From positions 1,016,001 to 1,080,000 of the forward strand of contig JAINUG010000109.1 of the NCBI GenBank assembly GCA_029706075.1: a stretch of 64,000 nucleotides of DNA, read 5' to 3'. How positions within the stretch are numbered: the stretch's first letter is position 1; every line of letters starts with the position of its first letter. Of the stretch, positions 33,173 to 43,754 are shown piece after piece. The position numbers and the translations under genes are program-made. The notes beneath the pieces were generated by a model. It was not told the origin of the DNA. It worked only from the letters and a program-made list of their open reading frames with translations, and did no database searches. Origin of the DNA: Aldrovandia affinis. Taxonomy: Eukaryota; Chordata; Actinopteri; Notacanthiformes; Halosauridae.

Positions 33173-33306
33173 TGTTACGTTTATGTTCAGATACATCAGT
33201 GCCTAATTTTATAGCAATGTGTACATATGTACAGTATGTGTGTATATCTAATTTTATAGCCATGTCCTATGGATCTCAAGAGATGTCAGTCTATGCATTC
33301 TCTGTG

Positions 33307-33349
33307 GCGCCTTCTTGTTTACACAAAATGTCAGAAGAGGGGGGATATA
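33307..33349 (+). repeat. Fragment of the hAT element tail
   Basis: 43 bases from GCGCCTTCTTGTTTACAC to GGGGGGATATA match 29125-29167, inside the nested hAT element, with a single mismatch by eye. No hAT ends flank it here. Confidence 0.65.
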
Positions 33350-33419
33350 GTGATGAAATGGGAATAAAATGGGTGGATTCCCACTCAACACACTTTATAA
33401 GACACACAGCAGATCACTG

Positions 33420-34870
33420 AACTAACCTATTTAGAATTCCTCACTCATAAGTAATGTGTAGTAAGTCTGTGCTTGTACTATAATGATCAGACCTGTGATT
33501 CTGATGGAGAGTGTAAAAATTCTGTTGCTCAGAAATAAATTCATAAAACATATAATATTTAATGTTAAAACATCCATACATACGATATCAATACTGCAAG
33601 TGTGTTTTATAAGTATATAACAATAATAATGATAACATTAATAATAAGTAATATAGCCCAGATTTATTGGACCCTGCATATACTAGAAAAATATTCTGGT
33701 TAAAATAATGTGCATCAGACGTCATTACTTGAAAGCTCTTCTTTTCATTCACATTGAACAAAAAATAAATACAATTCTCCTAAATTTGGAATCCACAAAT
33801 ATGTGCCTGTGGAATCACTGCCAGACCCCACATACAAAAGGGCTGAGCCGTGTGCACTAGCTCAGAACAGAAGATTGTGAATCTTTCCAACACACTGGGT
33901 CTGGCTTGTAAGGATATAAAATCTCTCACTGCAGATTAGCGCTAGCCTGTGGGCATGGAGCTAAAGTAATGCTAACCCACGGAACCCTGGCTGACTTCTT
34001 CATCTTCATTTCATGATGACGCCCAAGAATAAAACATGAACACTTCATCAGTCAGACACACTGACTACTTTCAGGTTCCATGACACCATGATACATTTAT
34101 TTCAATAGCTTTTGTGACAATACATTTAATTTTCACCCTTCAGTTGTGCATAGGTGTGCCTCTTCTTGAGCGTATTTGGTCAAGAGAGAGCCGGCACGTA
34201 CATGAGAGCTAGTGTCAGCTTTATCAGGGGCCGTGCCCAAATATCTGTATATTCAAATTTTATGGCCAGCCCTTTATTTCTAGGGTCGATCTTGACAAGG
34301 AATATCTAGGATATCTAGAATATCTATAATGTGACGTCAGCCCCTGGAGTTTCAGTAAGAGTGTGATTAGCACTCATTGGCTGGGGTCCTTCGTCTGTAG
34401 CTCAGTGGACCAACCAAATCTCTTGTCATGCAGTGTGGCCAGCGAGGGGTAGTAAACCTGCAGCAGCCTCCCCAAGTTATACCTCCCTGTGCCCTATGTT
34501 GCGTTGTTTCATATACCGAAAATTCTTTAAAATGTTGCTCTCTCTTTCTTTAAGTTGCTGAAATGGTTTATTTGGTGCGTTCACCCAGGTGATAAATCTA
34601 AAATGACATTTTTGTGTTTATTTACACTTATAAAATAACATATGTAAGCTGCTGAATTCATTTTTGAGTATGAGTCACTTCTTTATTTGTTGTTTCATAT
34701 GCATCCATAAAAGTTGGAGTAGTCTCTATGTCTGCTTGTGTTGATTGTAGATTTTTGCACAATGCTGGTGATTCCCCTGTTAATACTATGGGTGACTGCA
34801 CTTCTGACATGTGCCTGAGCTGTTTGATCCCTGACACACAGAGGCTAGAGCTCTGATGAATGCCTTTTGT
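33420..34870. other. Non-coding stretch, no gene recognised
   Basis: AT-rich and without domains. About 34385-34470 contains CTGTAGCTCAGTGGACC, an A box-like sequence that could be a decayed tRNA-SINE head. A short GATATCTAG-like run lies near 34300-34330. Confidence 0.4.
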
Positions 34871-34878
34871 ATAAGATA

Positions 34879-35410
34879 CAGGTATCTGCCAAACTAAAGG
34901 AAACACTTGAGTAAGTGAAGGGTTCTGGCAGGTCTTTTATGGTGTGGGATGCATTTTCCTGGCATGGTTTATGCCCACTCAACCCTCAAAGCCATTCTGA
35001 GTGATTCATCCTATGGTGAAGAATTTCTATCCTGATGGGAGTGGTCTCTTCCAGGGTGACAATGACCTCACCCACAGGGCACAAGTGGTCACTGAATGGC
35101 ATGAAAACAATGTAAACCATATGCCATGATCTTCATTCCAGTCACCAGATCTCAACCCAATTGAACACATATGGGAGATTCTGGAGCGGCGCCTGAGACA
35201 GTGTTTTCCAACACCATCAACAAATCACCAAATTATGGAGTTTCTCATGGAAGAATGCTGTTGCATCCCACCAATGTAGTTCCAGACACTTGTAGAATCC
35301 ATGCCAAGGTGCATTGAAGCTGTTCTGGCAGCTCGTGGTGGCCCAACCTATGGTGGTGGTCCTATTAAGACACTTTATGCTGGTGTTTCTTTAATTTCAG
35401 CAGTTACATG
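34879..35410 (+). mobile_element. Tc1-like transposon, internally deleted
   Basis: The left end CAGGTATCTGCCAAACTAAAGG follows TA and the right end CTTTAATTTCAGCAGTTACATG precedes TA (35411-35412). Inside, broken frames encode the second half of a Tc1 transposase: a DND-LTHRAQVV segment and SPDLNPIEHIWEILERRL, which holds the third catalytic Glu, then WCCIPP and ARGGPTYGG near the C-terminus. The N-terminal DNA-binding part and first catalytic Asp are gone and stops interrupt the rest. Same family as 53954-54517 and 62936-63351. Confidence 0.8.
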
Positions 35411-35412
35411 TA

Positions 35413-35935
35413 CCTTCATTGTCAAGCAACAAAAAAACAAATATAATTAAGCATAATTAAAAAACGACACGATCAAACGATAAAACAAGTTGTTAAAATC
35501 AAATGAAGTTTACCTGAGCAGCTGACACAGTAAATATTCCCAGTAGAGGAATCCAGACAGACAGTGGAGCTCATGTATTAACGCTATTTTGGGGTGACGC
35601 CCTGACAAATCCCCTGAGGTAGCTGAGCTTGTATCTGTTGAAATTTAGTCTGAAGATTTTTTGCCCTTTTTTCACATAAAGTTTATTGCTTCTGATTTAT
35701 TTGAGTATTATTGTCTTGACTCTTGCAGAGTATGCCTCTTGCAGTTTTTAACACTATTTTATAATACTCTGTACATGACGCACAAGAAAAGTGTGTTTGC
35801 CAAATACAAAATTCATAATAACAGTCTTTATGTTACAGATGGTGTTGGGGATGGCTTCCTTTCTAAAACATGTGTATTGCATAAAAGTGCATGTGCGTAA
35901 TGACCCTACAGAGACGAGCTAAAGAAAATATTTTC
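35413..35935. other. Spacer without recognised features
   Basis: AT-rich sequence between two Tc1-type elements. No domain or repeat recognised. Confidence 0.5.
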
Positions 35936-35940
35936 TTATA

Positions 35941-36715
35941 CAGTGCCCTCCAGAATTATTGGCACCCGTGGTGAAGATGAGCAAAAAAAGGCTATGAAAA
36001 ATGTCTTTGTTGTTCGTCAGCTCGATCTTACACTCATTTAACTCAGATAACCTTTAATTGAAGTAAAATTATTCAAAGAAAATAAAATCCTTATCAAAAA
36101 ATTGTTTTTCTCAAAAATTATTGGCACCCCTGCATTTAGTATTTTGTGCACCCTCCCCTTGCTAAGATAGCAGCACTGAGTCTTCTCCTATAACACTTGA
36201 TGAGGTGGGAGAACACATAACAAGGGATCTGAGACCATTCCTCCATACAGAAGAGAGTCCCTGGTCCTCGCGTGTGGACTCTCCTCTTCAGCTCACCCCA
36301 CAGGATTTCAATGTGGTTTAGGTCAGGGGACTGGGATCGCCATTGACAAAGCTTGATTATATGGTCAGTGAACCATTTTTGTGTGGATTTGGAGGTATGC
36401 TATGGATCATTGTCCTGCTGGAAGTTCCAACCACAGCCCAGTTTTAGCCTGCTGACAGAGGCATCCAGATTGTGATCAAAAATCTCCTGGTACTTGATGG
36501 AGTCCAGTTTTTGGTAACCTAAACTTTTTTTTTTTACCTCTGGCAGTTTACCGCTTACCTTTGTACCATTTCAGGTTATTCACAGGACTTGAACTGCTTA
36601 AATTTCAGTAAAAACTGGAAAATGGGGGTGTTCTAAAACTTTTGACCGGTAGTGTACGTCAATTAGATTTTGTTCATAAGAATTTCTATGGGTGCCAATA
36701 GTTGTGACATGCGTG
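35941..36715 (-). mobile_element. Tc1-like transposon relic (second family)
   Basis: It begins CAGTGCCCTCCAGAATTATT after TA. GGCACCC recurs within the terminal region at about 36122, and the opposite end near 36690-36710 retains GGGTGCCAATAGTTGTG. The minus strand around 36190-36510 carries decayed transposase sequence (for example a reverse-complemented SPDLN/HIEIL-like stretch near 36300-36330). A piece of a third Tc1 family interrupts it at about 36525-36657. There is no intact frame. Confidence 0.7.
36525..36657 (-). mobile_element. Tc1-like terminal fragment nested in another Tc1 element
   Basis: On the minus strand it starts TACACTACCGGTCAAAAG, a well-known fish Tc1 end, and continues with ATTTAAGCAGTTCAAGTCC. 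The same module lies at about 57243-57377 inside LTR debris. Only one end is present. Confidence 0.65.
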
Positions 36716-36719
36716 TTTT

Positions 36720-36893
36720 TGAGGGGGGCTCATTGGAAGGTGCATATCTTGTAAGTTGTTCTGGATAAGAGCGTCTGCTAAATGTCTAAAATGTAAATGT
36801 AAATGAGGGGGCCAGGCCTATCTGCCGGTACCAGTGGATGGACACTTGCGACACTCAAATATTGCCTTTATTTTGGCAGTTACCTTTATATCT
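36720..36893 (+). mobile_element. Tc1-like MITE copy interrupted by a SINE/L2 tail
   Basis: GGGGCTCATTGGAAGG and GCCTATCTGCCGGTACCAG match the MITE at 17901-18094, and it ends CTTTATTTTGGCAGTTACC before TTTATA. Between the two matches (about 36745-36808) lies a plus-strand hairpin tail, TTCTGGATAAGAGCGTCTGC followed by ATGTAAATGTAAATG, absent from the other copy. Confidence 0.55.
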
Positions 36894-36894
36894 T

Positions 36895-37905
36895 ATGACA
36901 CATGTATGGGAAACAATGTTCTGTAAAATGTATTAAGCCTGATTAAGTGCTATAAACTAAGGAAATAAATGTTTTTATCAATGGAATTTGTACCTGTGAT
37001 GAGGCTTGATTTGCAAAACCCGACATGATTCCTCCAGACGTTCTACCTGCAAGACATTCTACCTGTCTGAACCCATTCATTATGAGCGACTGCTTCACTC
37101 ATCTTTCTCAAGGATGATTGTCATCACCTTATTATGTTGTCACCTTGACTTATTCACCTGGGCTCCTTTGGTTTGTTCACTGAAGTGTTGCAAATTTCAG
37201 TCTAAGTAACATGTCCGCACCCAGCTGTGATGCCATGTTTTCTGGTAGCAGTATGCTAATATAGACATCCCTTCAGCCAAAAATAACCTCTTTAAATAAT
37301 AATATATTTTTGCTTGGATTCAATGCTGGCCCCAACTTTCACTCAGAATTAAATGCAAACGTTATGCTTTTTCTTCACAAACACAGTTTGTTGAGTTCAG
37401 CAATCATAGACATTAACTTGCCAATTGGTGCTGATGAAGAAAAAGGTCAAAGGTCACACTCAGATTTATTTGTCAATGTTCAGGACAAACATGATTGAAT
37501 CCAGGCCTTTGTAAAAAATCTAATCAAATAAAAAAATATTAAATGGTTCAGCATCAAAAAATTTTTTTTAAAGACACAAGAGCATCTGATAATGGGGAGG
37601 GATACGTCCGAATGTGCCTTATATGTGAACCAAGCTTAGTCACACGCTCTGTGAAGTCCACTCAGACATTTTTAAATAAATACAATCCTGATGCATGAAT
37701 ATATGTGAGCATATTTATTTACCTAATATCAGACTTGAGTGAATATGTATTTGCATGCTATCAAAAAAAAAATTGTAGCTTGCATTAAAGACATTAATTT
37801 GCCATATATTTGAAGTACATGTCGTGAGTTACTGGAACAAAATGTATTTCGTGATTCATGTCGTTAATTGAAATCTAATTAAAATGTTCCCAGTTTATTA
37901 AGAAA
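36895..37905. other. Non-coding stretch with a short repeat relic
   Basis: No gene recognised. About 37380-37507 contains CACAAACACAGTTTG and ends TTGAATCCAGGCC, shared with the short dispersed element noted at 3.5, 5.5, 13.1 and 45.0 kb. Confidence 0.4.
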
Positions 37906-37912
37906 TTAATAT

Positions 37913-38483
37913 TGTGGCAGCCCAAAGGGTTGCACCAGAAAATGGCTGCCTGGCCTCCAACACATGGCAGCCATTTTCACTACATTTCCCAGCAGACCAC
38001 AGTCACACCTGAGACAAGTGAAGGCAACGGGACTAACGGCCAGCTGAAAGCCATTTTAAGGCCTATTTAAAGGGCTGATTGTCACTACACTTGGAGAGGA
38101 GTCGGAACGTGTGTGGGAAGGAGTTGCGGAGTGTTTGTGTTTGAAGAGAGAGAAACTGTGAAGTCGATTGACCAGCCAGTGTTTTGGAAAGAGTGTTGGA
38201 GTGTGTTTGTTTTGTGTGTCTTTGGAATTGGATTGCTTTGGATAACGACTACGGACTGGATTGTGGACTTGGACCTGGATTTTGGATTGGAACGGACATT
38301 GACAAAGAGATAAGGATTGCGGACTTTGTGTTTGTATTCCCCTGAAGACCCCACCCTTTGTTTTGTGTTTGTTCGTTTAATAAAGCATCATTTTGCTTAT
38401 ATTACTGCCTCCTCCGTGTTGTTAAACTTGCCTACGCCCTCTGCAAGGTCCGTGCGTGTCGCCCAACCCCTGGGGACACCACA
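37913..38483 (+). repeat. LTR 1 of the tandem retroelement
   Basis: 571 bp, TG...CA with TGTGG/CCACA ends. It has an inverted pair AAAATGGCTGCC (37939-37950) and GGCAGCCATTTT (37966-37977), then ACTACATTTCCCAGCA (37979-37994). A TATA-like TATTTAAA lies at 38064-38071 and AATAAA at 38389-38394. Confidence 0.9.
37939..37994 (+). promoter_or_regulatory. YY1-like inverted pair and ZNF143-like site in LTR U3
   Basis: AAAATGGCTGCC and its exact reverse complement flank 15 bp and contain the AAnATGGC core bound by YY1. The next motif, ACTACATTTCCCAGCA, is close to the ZNF143/Staf consensus ACTACAATTCCCAGCATGC. Both are typical of constitutive vertebrate promoters. The pair recurs in LTRs 2 and 3, and the second motif in the minus-strand LTR at 56689-56704. 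Binding is inferred, not shown. Confidence 0.6.
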
Positions 38484-38485
38484 TA

Positions 38486-38501
38486 TGGTGGAGAATGCGG
38501 G
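38486..38501 (+). other. tRNA-type primer-binding site
   Basis: TGGTGGAGAATGCGGG begins two bases after LTR 1. The first nine bases complement the 3' end of vertebrate tRNA-Ala (...TCTCCACCA), with an indel thereafter. The same sequence follows LTR 2 at about 41542. Confidence 0.6.
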
Positions 38502-38836
38502 CAGAGGGCATCACTTACAGGCAAGAGGAGGTAGTGCAGCAGGATTTAATTTTTGAATCGTTGAAAGGAAAAGGCACGCTCATGGAAGGTGACTGGACAG
38601 GAGGCCCAGCCATGGACGCCTGGAACAAGGAACAGGCCCAATTGGCACAAAGTGGTGTCCCGTGGTGCATATGCTGTATGGAGTATGGCCACCAACCCAG
38701 TGAGTGTTCCATGAGGGAAGAAGTGGGCTGGAAAGACCCAAAGGAGAGACCAGAAACAAAAGAAGTCAGAGAGAAAACTGGCCACCCCTGCTCTGTGGTG
38801 CCCCCTAGGGAAAAGAGGAAAAAAGATCCCAGGTAG
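38495..38836 (+). CDS. CCHC zinc-knuckle protein frame, copy 1
   Basis: 113 codons from ATG at 38495, the first ATG after LTR 1, overlapping the primer-binding site. Residues 58-71, CICCMEYGHQPSEC, form a C-X2-C-X4-H-X4-C knuckle of the type found in retroelement nucleocapsids. The N-terminal part (EEVVQQDLIFESL) is acidic and the C-terminus is Lys/Arg-rich. It ends at TAG just before the coiled-coil region, which lies in another frame. Without the break the two would be continuous, so this may be the N-terminus of one larger protein. No capsid domain was recognised. Knuckle aside, function is unknown. Confidence 0.6.
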   Translation: MRAEGITYRQEEVVQQDLIFESLKGKGTLMEGDWTGGPAMDAWNKEQAQLAQSGVPWCICCMEYGHQPSECSMREEVGWKDPKERPETKEVREKTGHPCSVVPPREKRKKDPR

Positions 38837-39080
38837 GCCACAGAAACAACATAAAAATGAAGCAGAGAAATATGCTGTGTTGGAGACAGAGTTGGGAGGC
38901 GCAAGAGGTGATAAAGGGCCAAGGTGAAGTGATTAATAAACTGGAGAAGTGTTGTCAGGACCAGAGGGGAGGACCTGGTGAAGAACCAGAGACGGGCGGC
39001 CATGGTGGAGGACCGATGGCGAGTCACCCTCGGGAGGTCCAACAACAAAAAATGCCCAGACTGAACTGTACCAGCTGAAG

Positions 39081-39746
39081 GTGGAGTTGGGGACCTCGGA
39101 GGAGTGCCACCTGCTGGCAGTGGGGAAATTGCGGGAGGAGCACATTGACTCCCTGAGAGTGCTGGGAATCATGGCTGGGGAGCTGGAGAAGGACAAAGCA
39201 TCCCTGGGCGATGAAGTGAGGCAGGTCAAGGCCCACAACCTGGCGCTCGAAGAGCGGGTGAGTAACCTAACCCAGATGCTTGAGAATGAGCAGCGACAGT
39301 GTCTGGACATGCAGGAGTCCCAGGACCAGGCCACAGATGAGTATGCCAGGGCCTTGGGGGATGCACAGACCAGGCTCGCCCAGAAGGAGGCAGAGCTAAG
39401 GAAAGCAGCGGAGAACCATGCGTCCGAGGTGGAGCAACTCCGGTGCCGAGTGGAGCAGGAGAGCAGGGATACGCACCAGGTCGAGGCCAACGCCCTGCGG
39501 GAGCAGCTGGCCGAGCTGGAGAAGAGCGTGGAGCAGGAAAAGGCCCAGAACCAGGAGCTACAGGCGGTCCAGGAGAAGGCCTTGAGGGGGGAATCCGAGA
39601 AGCACGGCCAACAGCTCAAGGAGCTCCGTGACAAGCTGGAGAAGACTGAGCAGGAGCTCAGCGGCTCTCGACAAGAGCAAGGAGCTGGAGCAGCTGGCGG
39701 CGGAGCTGCAGCCTTACAAAGAGCAAGGCCAGTCTCTCACTACTGA
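39081..39746 (+). CDS. Long coiled-coil frame, first part, copy 1
   Basis: About 196 codons up to the frame break near 39670; beyond that the frame is spurious. The sequence is rich in Glu, Gln, Leu, Lys and Ala with hydrophobic heptads, for example LALEERVSNLTQMLENEQRQ and LREQLAELEKSVEQEKAQN, and lacks Pro and Gly runs. It therefore predicts a parallel coiled coil like those of golgin, FYVE/RUN-type or motor-associated proteins. The coiled coil seems to begin further upstream (about 38863) in another frame. At 39665-39671 this copy lacks two bases present in copy 2 (CTCTCGACAAG versus CTCTCGCGACAAG), which moves reading into the 39628-41169 frame. Confidence 0.55.
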   Translation: MELGTSEECHLLAVGKLREEHIDSLRVLGIMAGELEKDKASLGDEVRQVKAHNLALEERVSNLTQMLENEQRQCLDMQESQDQATDEYARALGDAQTRLAQKEAELRKAAENHASEVEQLRCRVEQESRDTHQVEANALREQLAELEKSVEQEKAQNQELQAVQEKALRGESEKHGQQLKELRDKLEKTEQELSGSRQEQGAGAAGGGAAALQRARPVSHY

Positions 39747-41169
39747 GCTAGCCTCCTCCAAGCAGGGGGCTGAACAGTTAAGGGCAGATTTAGCGGATCT
39801 GAAGCTAGTATCATTGAACACCTCCAAAGAAGTCGAGGAGCTCAAAGGTCAGAGAGAGGCCCTTCAAATGCAGCTCTCGGCCTCTGCCTCCGAGCTGTCC
39901 ACCCTGAAGAGCGGTCACAAAGACCTCTCGTCGAAAAACGAGAACCTGCAGGTTCTGAAGGAGCAGCTTGTGAAGGAGAAAGAAGAGCAGTGCTCCAGGA
40001 ACCGGCAGCTGGAGCAAGAGATGGCCGCATTGTCCACAGAAAAGGCTGAGCTCTCTCGGGCTGTGGAAGACCTTTGGGCCAGTGTGGAAAAGATGGAGAC
40101 TGAAAACAAGGACCTCAAGAACACCGGAGTGGATCTACAAGACCGATTGGAAGGGGTGAGTGCGGAACTGAAGTGTATAAAATGTGTTCCTGGCACTAAA
40201 GACTCTAGCACGCAGGTGGAGATCTCGCAACCAGTGGAGCTGACCGTCGACGATGACCAGACGGAGTGGAATAGATGGTCCTCCGTCCCCCTCAGCCTTC
40301 CGGATCTTGGAGGGGAACTGGAGGAGCAATTTGCAGAGGATGAGTTATGGTGGAACCATAGTGTTGAGGAAGGTCTCCTAATTATGGCCGAGGCCTGTTT
40401 GAGCACCCGACCATCTCCTGACGTGGTAAGTCCATCTCCATCACTAGCATTAAAAAGACCAAGAAGAATGGAGCGCAGAAATTCTGGTCGGAAGAAAAAC
40501 GGGAAACGGAACAGGCAGATGATGGAATGGGATGACCCTAGGAAATGGCTAGGGAAGGGGGATTTTAAGGAAAATGTGGGAAATAAATCAAAGAATAAAA
40601 GTAACTTTGTGTTGAGGAGCATATTTTCCCCGGTGGCTGAACCTGACCACATGGAAGCAACGTGGCAGTGGCGGAAAAGGCCCAAGAGAGGACGCCAGAT
40701 GACGAAGCTGCATCAAGTGCACTGGTGGAGCCATGGAACGTTGGTGAAGACCAGAGCAGGAGCGGTGACCGCTCCGTCCGTGGAGCCCAGAGCCTGTACC
40801 CACTGGTGGCCATTTTGTGGCAGAAAAGGTGAGCAACCTGCGTCACTCATTAATGTCTGCCAGACATTTTTTCAGGCAAATGGAGAGGGAATCTGGACAT
40901 TTGACCCAGGTGGAAAACTGCCTGAGTGGACCTGGAGAGGGGGACCCTCCGGGTGGCCGCTGGACATAGGCCGCTCAGCCCTCCCCGAGGTCAGAGCTGA
41001 GGAGGAGGGTGTGTGGCAGCCCAAAGGGTTGCACCAGAAAATGGCTGCCTGGCCTCCAACACATGGCAGCCATTTTCACTACATTTCCCAGCAGACCACA
41101 GTCACACCTGAGACAAGTGAAGGCAACGGGACTAACGGCCAGCTGAAAGCCATTTTAAGGCCTATTTAA
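39628..41169 (+). CDS. Long coiled-coil frame, second part with basic tail, copy 1
   Basis: 513 codons; the meaningful part starts near 39670. Residues about 15-185 continue the coiled coil (KELEQLAAELQPYKEQGQSL, ENLQVLKEQLVKEKEEQCS, RQLEQEMAALSTEKAELSRA). A Ser/Thr-rich and acidic region follows (about 190-270; LGGELEEQFAEDELWWNHS). A strongly basic patch (KRPRRMERRNSGRKKNGKR, about residues 272-290) could be a nuclear signal or nucleic-acid-binding tail. From roughly residue 360 to the stop inside LTR 2 the frame is probably not real coding. No polymerase, protease or integrase motif is visible. It is unrecognised as a family. Confidence 0.55.
   Translation: MTSWRRLSRSSAALDKSKELEQLAAELQPYKEQGQSLTTELASSKQGAEQLRADLADLKLVSLNTSKEVEELKGQREALQMQLSASASELSTLKSGHKDLSSKNENLQVLKEQLVKEKEEQCSRNRQLEQEMAALSTEKAELSRAVEDLWASVEKMETENKDLKNTGVDLQDRLEGVSAELKCIKCVPGTKDSSTQVEISQPVELTVDDDQTEWNRWSSVPLSLPDLGGELEEQFAEDELWWNHSVEEGLLIMAEACLSTRPSPDVVSPSPSLALKRPRRMERRNSGRKKNGKRNRQMMEWDDPRKWLGKGDFKENVGNKSKNKSNFVLRSIFSPVAEPDHMEATWQWRKRPKRGRQMTKLHQVHWWSHGTLVKTRAGAVTAPSVEPRACTHWWPFCGRKGEQPASLINVCQTFFQANGEGIWTFDPGGKLPEWTWRGGPSGWPLDIGRSALPEVRAEEEGVWQPKGLHQKMAAWPPTHGSHFHYISQQTTVTPETSEGNGTNGQLKAILRPI
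40998..41011 (+). other. Polypurine tract before LTR 2
   Basis: CTGAGGAGGAGGGTG lies directly before the TGTGGCAG start of LTR 2. The equivalent before LTR 3 ends at 44061. Confidence 0.6.
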
Positions 41170-41539
41170 AGGGCTGATTGTCACTACACTTGGAGAGGAG
41201 TCGGAACGTGTGTGGGAAGGAGTTGCGGAGTGTTTGTGTTTGAAGAGAGAGAAAACTGTGAAGTCGATTGACCAGCCAGTGTTTTGGAAAGAGTGTTGGA
41301 GTGTGTTTGTTTTGTGTGTCTTTGGAATTGGATTGCTTTGGATAACGACAACGGACATTGACAAAGAGATAAGGATTGCGGACTTTGTGTTTGTATTCCC
41401 CTGAAGACCCCACCCTTTATTTTGTGTTTGTTCGTTTAATAAAGCATCATTTTGCTTATATTACTGCCTCCTCCGTGTTGTTAAACTTGCCTCGCCCTCT
41501 GCAAGGTCCGTGTGTCGCCCAACCCCTGGGGACACCACA
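41012..41539 (+). repeat. LTR 2 of the tandem retroelement
   Basis: 528 bp. It lacks a segment of about 40 bp near 41350 (GGACTGGATTGTGGACTTGG and following) that is present in LTRs 1 and 3, and has a few small indels. Promoter motifs and AATAAA are retained. Confidence 0.9.
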
Positions 41540-41550
41540 TATGGTGGAGA

Positions 41551-43754
41551 ATGCGGGCAGAGGGCATCACTTACAGGCAAGAGGAGGTAGTGCAGCAGGA
41601 TTTAATTTTTGAATCGTTGAAAGGAAAGGCACGCTCATGGAAGGTGACTGGACAGGAGGCCCAGCCATGGACGCCTGGAACAAGGAACAGGCCCAATTGG
41701 CACAAAGTGGTGTCCCGTGGTGCATATGCTGTATGGAGTATGGCCACCAACCCAGTGAGTGTTCCATGAGGGAAGAAGTGGGCTGGAAAGACCCAAAGGA
41801 GAGACCAGAAACAAAAAGAAGTCAGAGAGAAAACTGGCCACCTGCTCTGTGGTGCCCCTAGGGAAAAGAGGAAAAAGATCCCAGGTAGGCCACAGAAACA
41901 ACATAAAAAAAAAGAAGAGAAATATGCTGTGTTGGAGACAGAGTTGGGAGAGGCGCAAGAGGTGATAAAGGGCCAAAGGTGAAGTGATTAATAAACTGGA
42001 GAAGTGTTGTCAGGACCAGAGGGAGGACCTGGTGAAGAACCAGAGACGGGCGGCCATGGTGGAGGACCGATGGCGAGTCACCCTCCGGGAGGTCCAACAA
42101 CAAAAAAATGCCCAGACTGAACTGTACCAGCTGAAGGTGGAGTTGGGGACCTCGGAGGAGCGCCACCTGCTGGCAGTGGGGAAATTGCGGGAGGAGCACA
42201 TTGACTCCCTGAGAGTGCTGGGAATCATGGCTGGGGAGCTGAGAAGGACAAAGCATCCCTGGGCGATGAAGTGAGGCAGGTCAAGGCCCACAACCTGGCG
42301 CTCGAAGAGCGGGTGAGTAACCTAACCCAGATGCTTGAGAATGAGCAGCGACAGTGTCTGGACATGCAGGAGTCCCAGGACCAGGCCACAGATGAGTATG
42401 CCAGGGCCTTGGGGGATGCACAGACCAGGCTCGCCCAGAAGGAGGCAGAGCTAAGGAAAGCAGCGGAGAACCATGCGTCCGAGGTGGAGCAACTCCGGTG
42501 CCGAGTGGAGCAGGAGAGCAGGGATACGCACCAGGTCGAGGCCAACGCGCCCTGCGGGAGCAGCTGGCCGAGCTGGAGAAGAGCGTGGAGCAGGAAAAGG
42601 CCCAGAACCAGGAGCTACAGGCGGTCCAGGAGAAGGCCTTGAGGGGGAATCCGAGAAGCACGGCCAACAGCTCAAGGAGCTCCGTGACAAGCTGGAGAAG
42701 ACTGAGCAGGAGCTCAGCGGCTCTCGCGACAAGAGCAAGGAGCTGGAGCAGCTGGCGGCGGAGCTGCAGCCTTACAAAGAGCAAGGCCAGTCTCTCACTA
42801 CTGAGCTAGCCTCCTCCAAGCAGGGGCTGAACAGTTAAGGGCAGATTTAGCGGATCTGAAGCTAGTATCATTGAACACCTCCAAAGAAGTCGAGGAGCTC
42901 AAGGTCAGAGAGGCCCTTCAAATGCAGCTCTCGGCCTCTGCCTCCGAGCTGTCCACCCTGAAGAGCGGTCACAAAGACCTCTCGTCGAAAAACGAGAACC
43001 TGCAGGTTCTGAAGGAGCAGCTTGTGAAGGAGAAAGAAGAGCAGTGCTCCAGGAACCGGCAGCTGGAGCAAGAGATGGCCGCATTGTCCACAGAAAAGGC
43101 TGAGCTCTCTCGGCTGTGGAAGACCTTTGGGCCAGTGTGGAAAAGATGGAGACTGAAAACAAGGACCTCAAGAACACCGGAGTGGATCTACAAGACCGAT
43201 TGGAAGGGGTGAGTGCGGAACTGAAGTGTATAAAATGTGTTCCTGGCACTAAAGACTCTAGCACGCAGGTGGAGATCTCGCAACCAGTGGAGCTGACCGT
43301 CGACGATGACCAGACGGAGTGGAATAGATGGTCCTCCGTCCCCCTCAGCCTTCCGGATCTTGGAGGGGAACTGGAGGAGCAATTTGCAGAGGATGAGTTA
43401 TGGTGGAACCATAGTGTTGAGGAAGGTCTCCTAATTATGGCCGAGGCCTGTTTGAGCACCCGACCATCTCCTGACGTGGTAAGTCCATCTCCATCACTAG
43501 CATTAAAAAGACCAAGAAGAATGGAGCGCAGAAATTCTGGTCGGAAGAAAAACGGGAAACGGAACAGGCAGATGATGGAATGGGATGACCCTAGGAAATG
43601 GCTAGGGAAGGGGGATTTTAAGGAAAATGTGGGAAATAAATCAAAGAATAAAAGTAACTTTGTGTTGAGGAGCATATTTTCCCGGTGGCTGAACCTGACC
43701 ACATGGAAGCAACGTGGCAGTGGCGGAAAAGGCCCAAGAGAGGACGCTAGATGA
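41551..43754 (+). pseudogene. Zinc-knuckle and coiled-coil frame, copy 2, frameshifted
   Basis: Collinear with copy 1 (38495-40720). The knuckle is encoded at about 41721-41763 but in a frame different from its upstream ATG, because an A-run near 41626 is one base shorter. The coiled coil is split into several short frames (42271-42642, 42473-42838, 42871-43212, 43116-43754). Most differences from copy 1 are one- or two-base indels in short runs (for example five versus six G at 42643). One substitution creates a TAG at about 43748 where copy 1 reads CAG. The indels occur in both copies at different places, so neither is simply the intact parent. Confidence 0.65.

Noticed and set aside
32940-33420. 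Cys/Val-rich and His/Thr-rich frames on opposite strands
   Set aside because: Translation of the (TG)n/(CA)n microsatellite.
38515-40685. Long minus-strand frames (177-256 codons) opposite the coiled-coil region
   Set aside because: Ser/Cys-rich mirror frames of Glu/Lys/Leu codons on the plus strand; heptads and knuckle are only on the plus strand.
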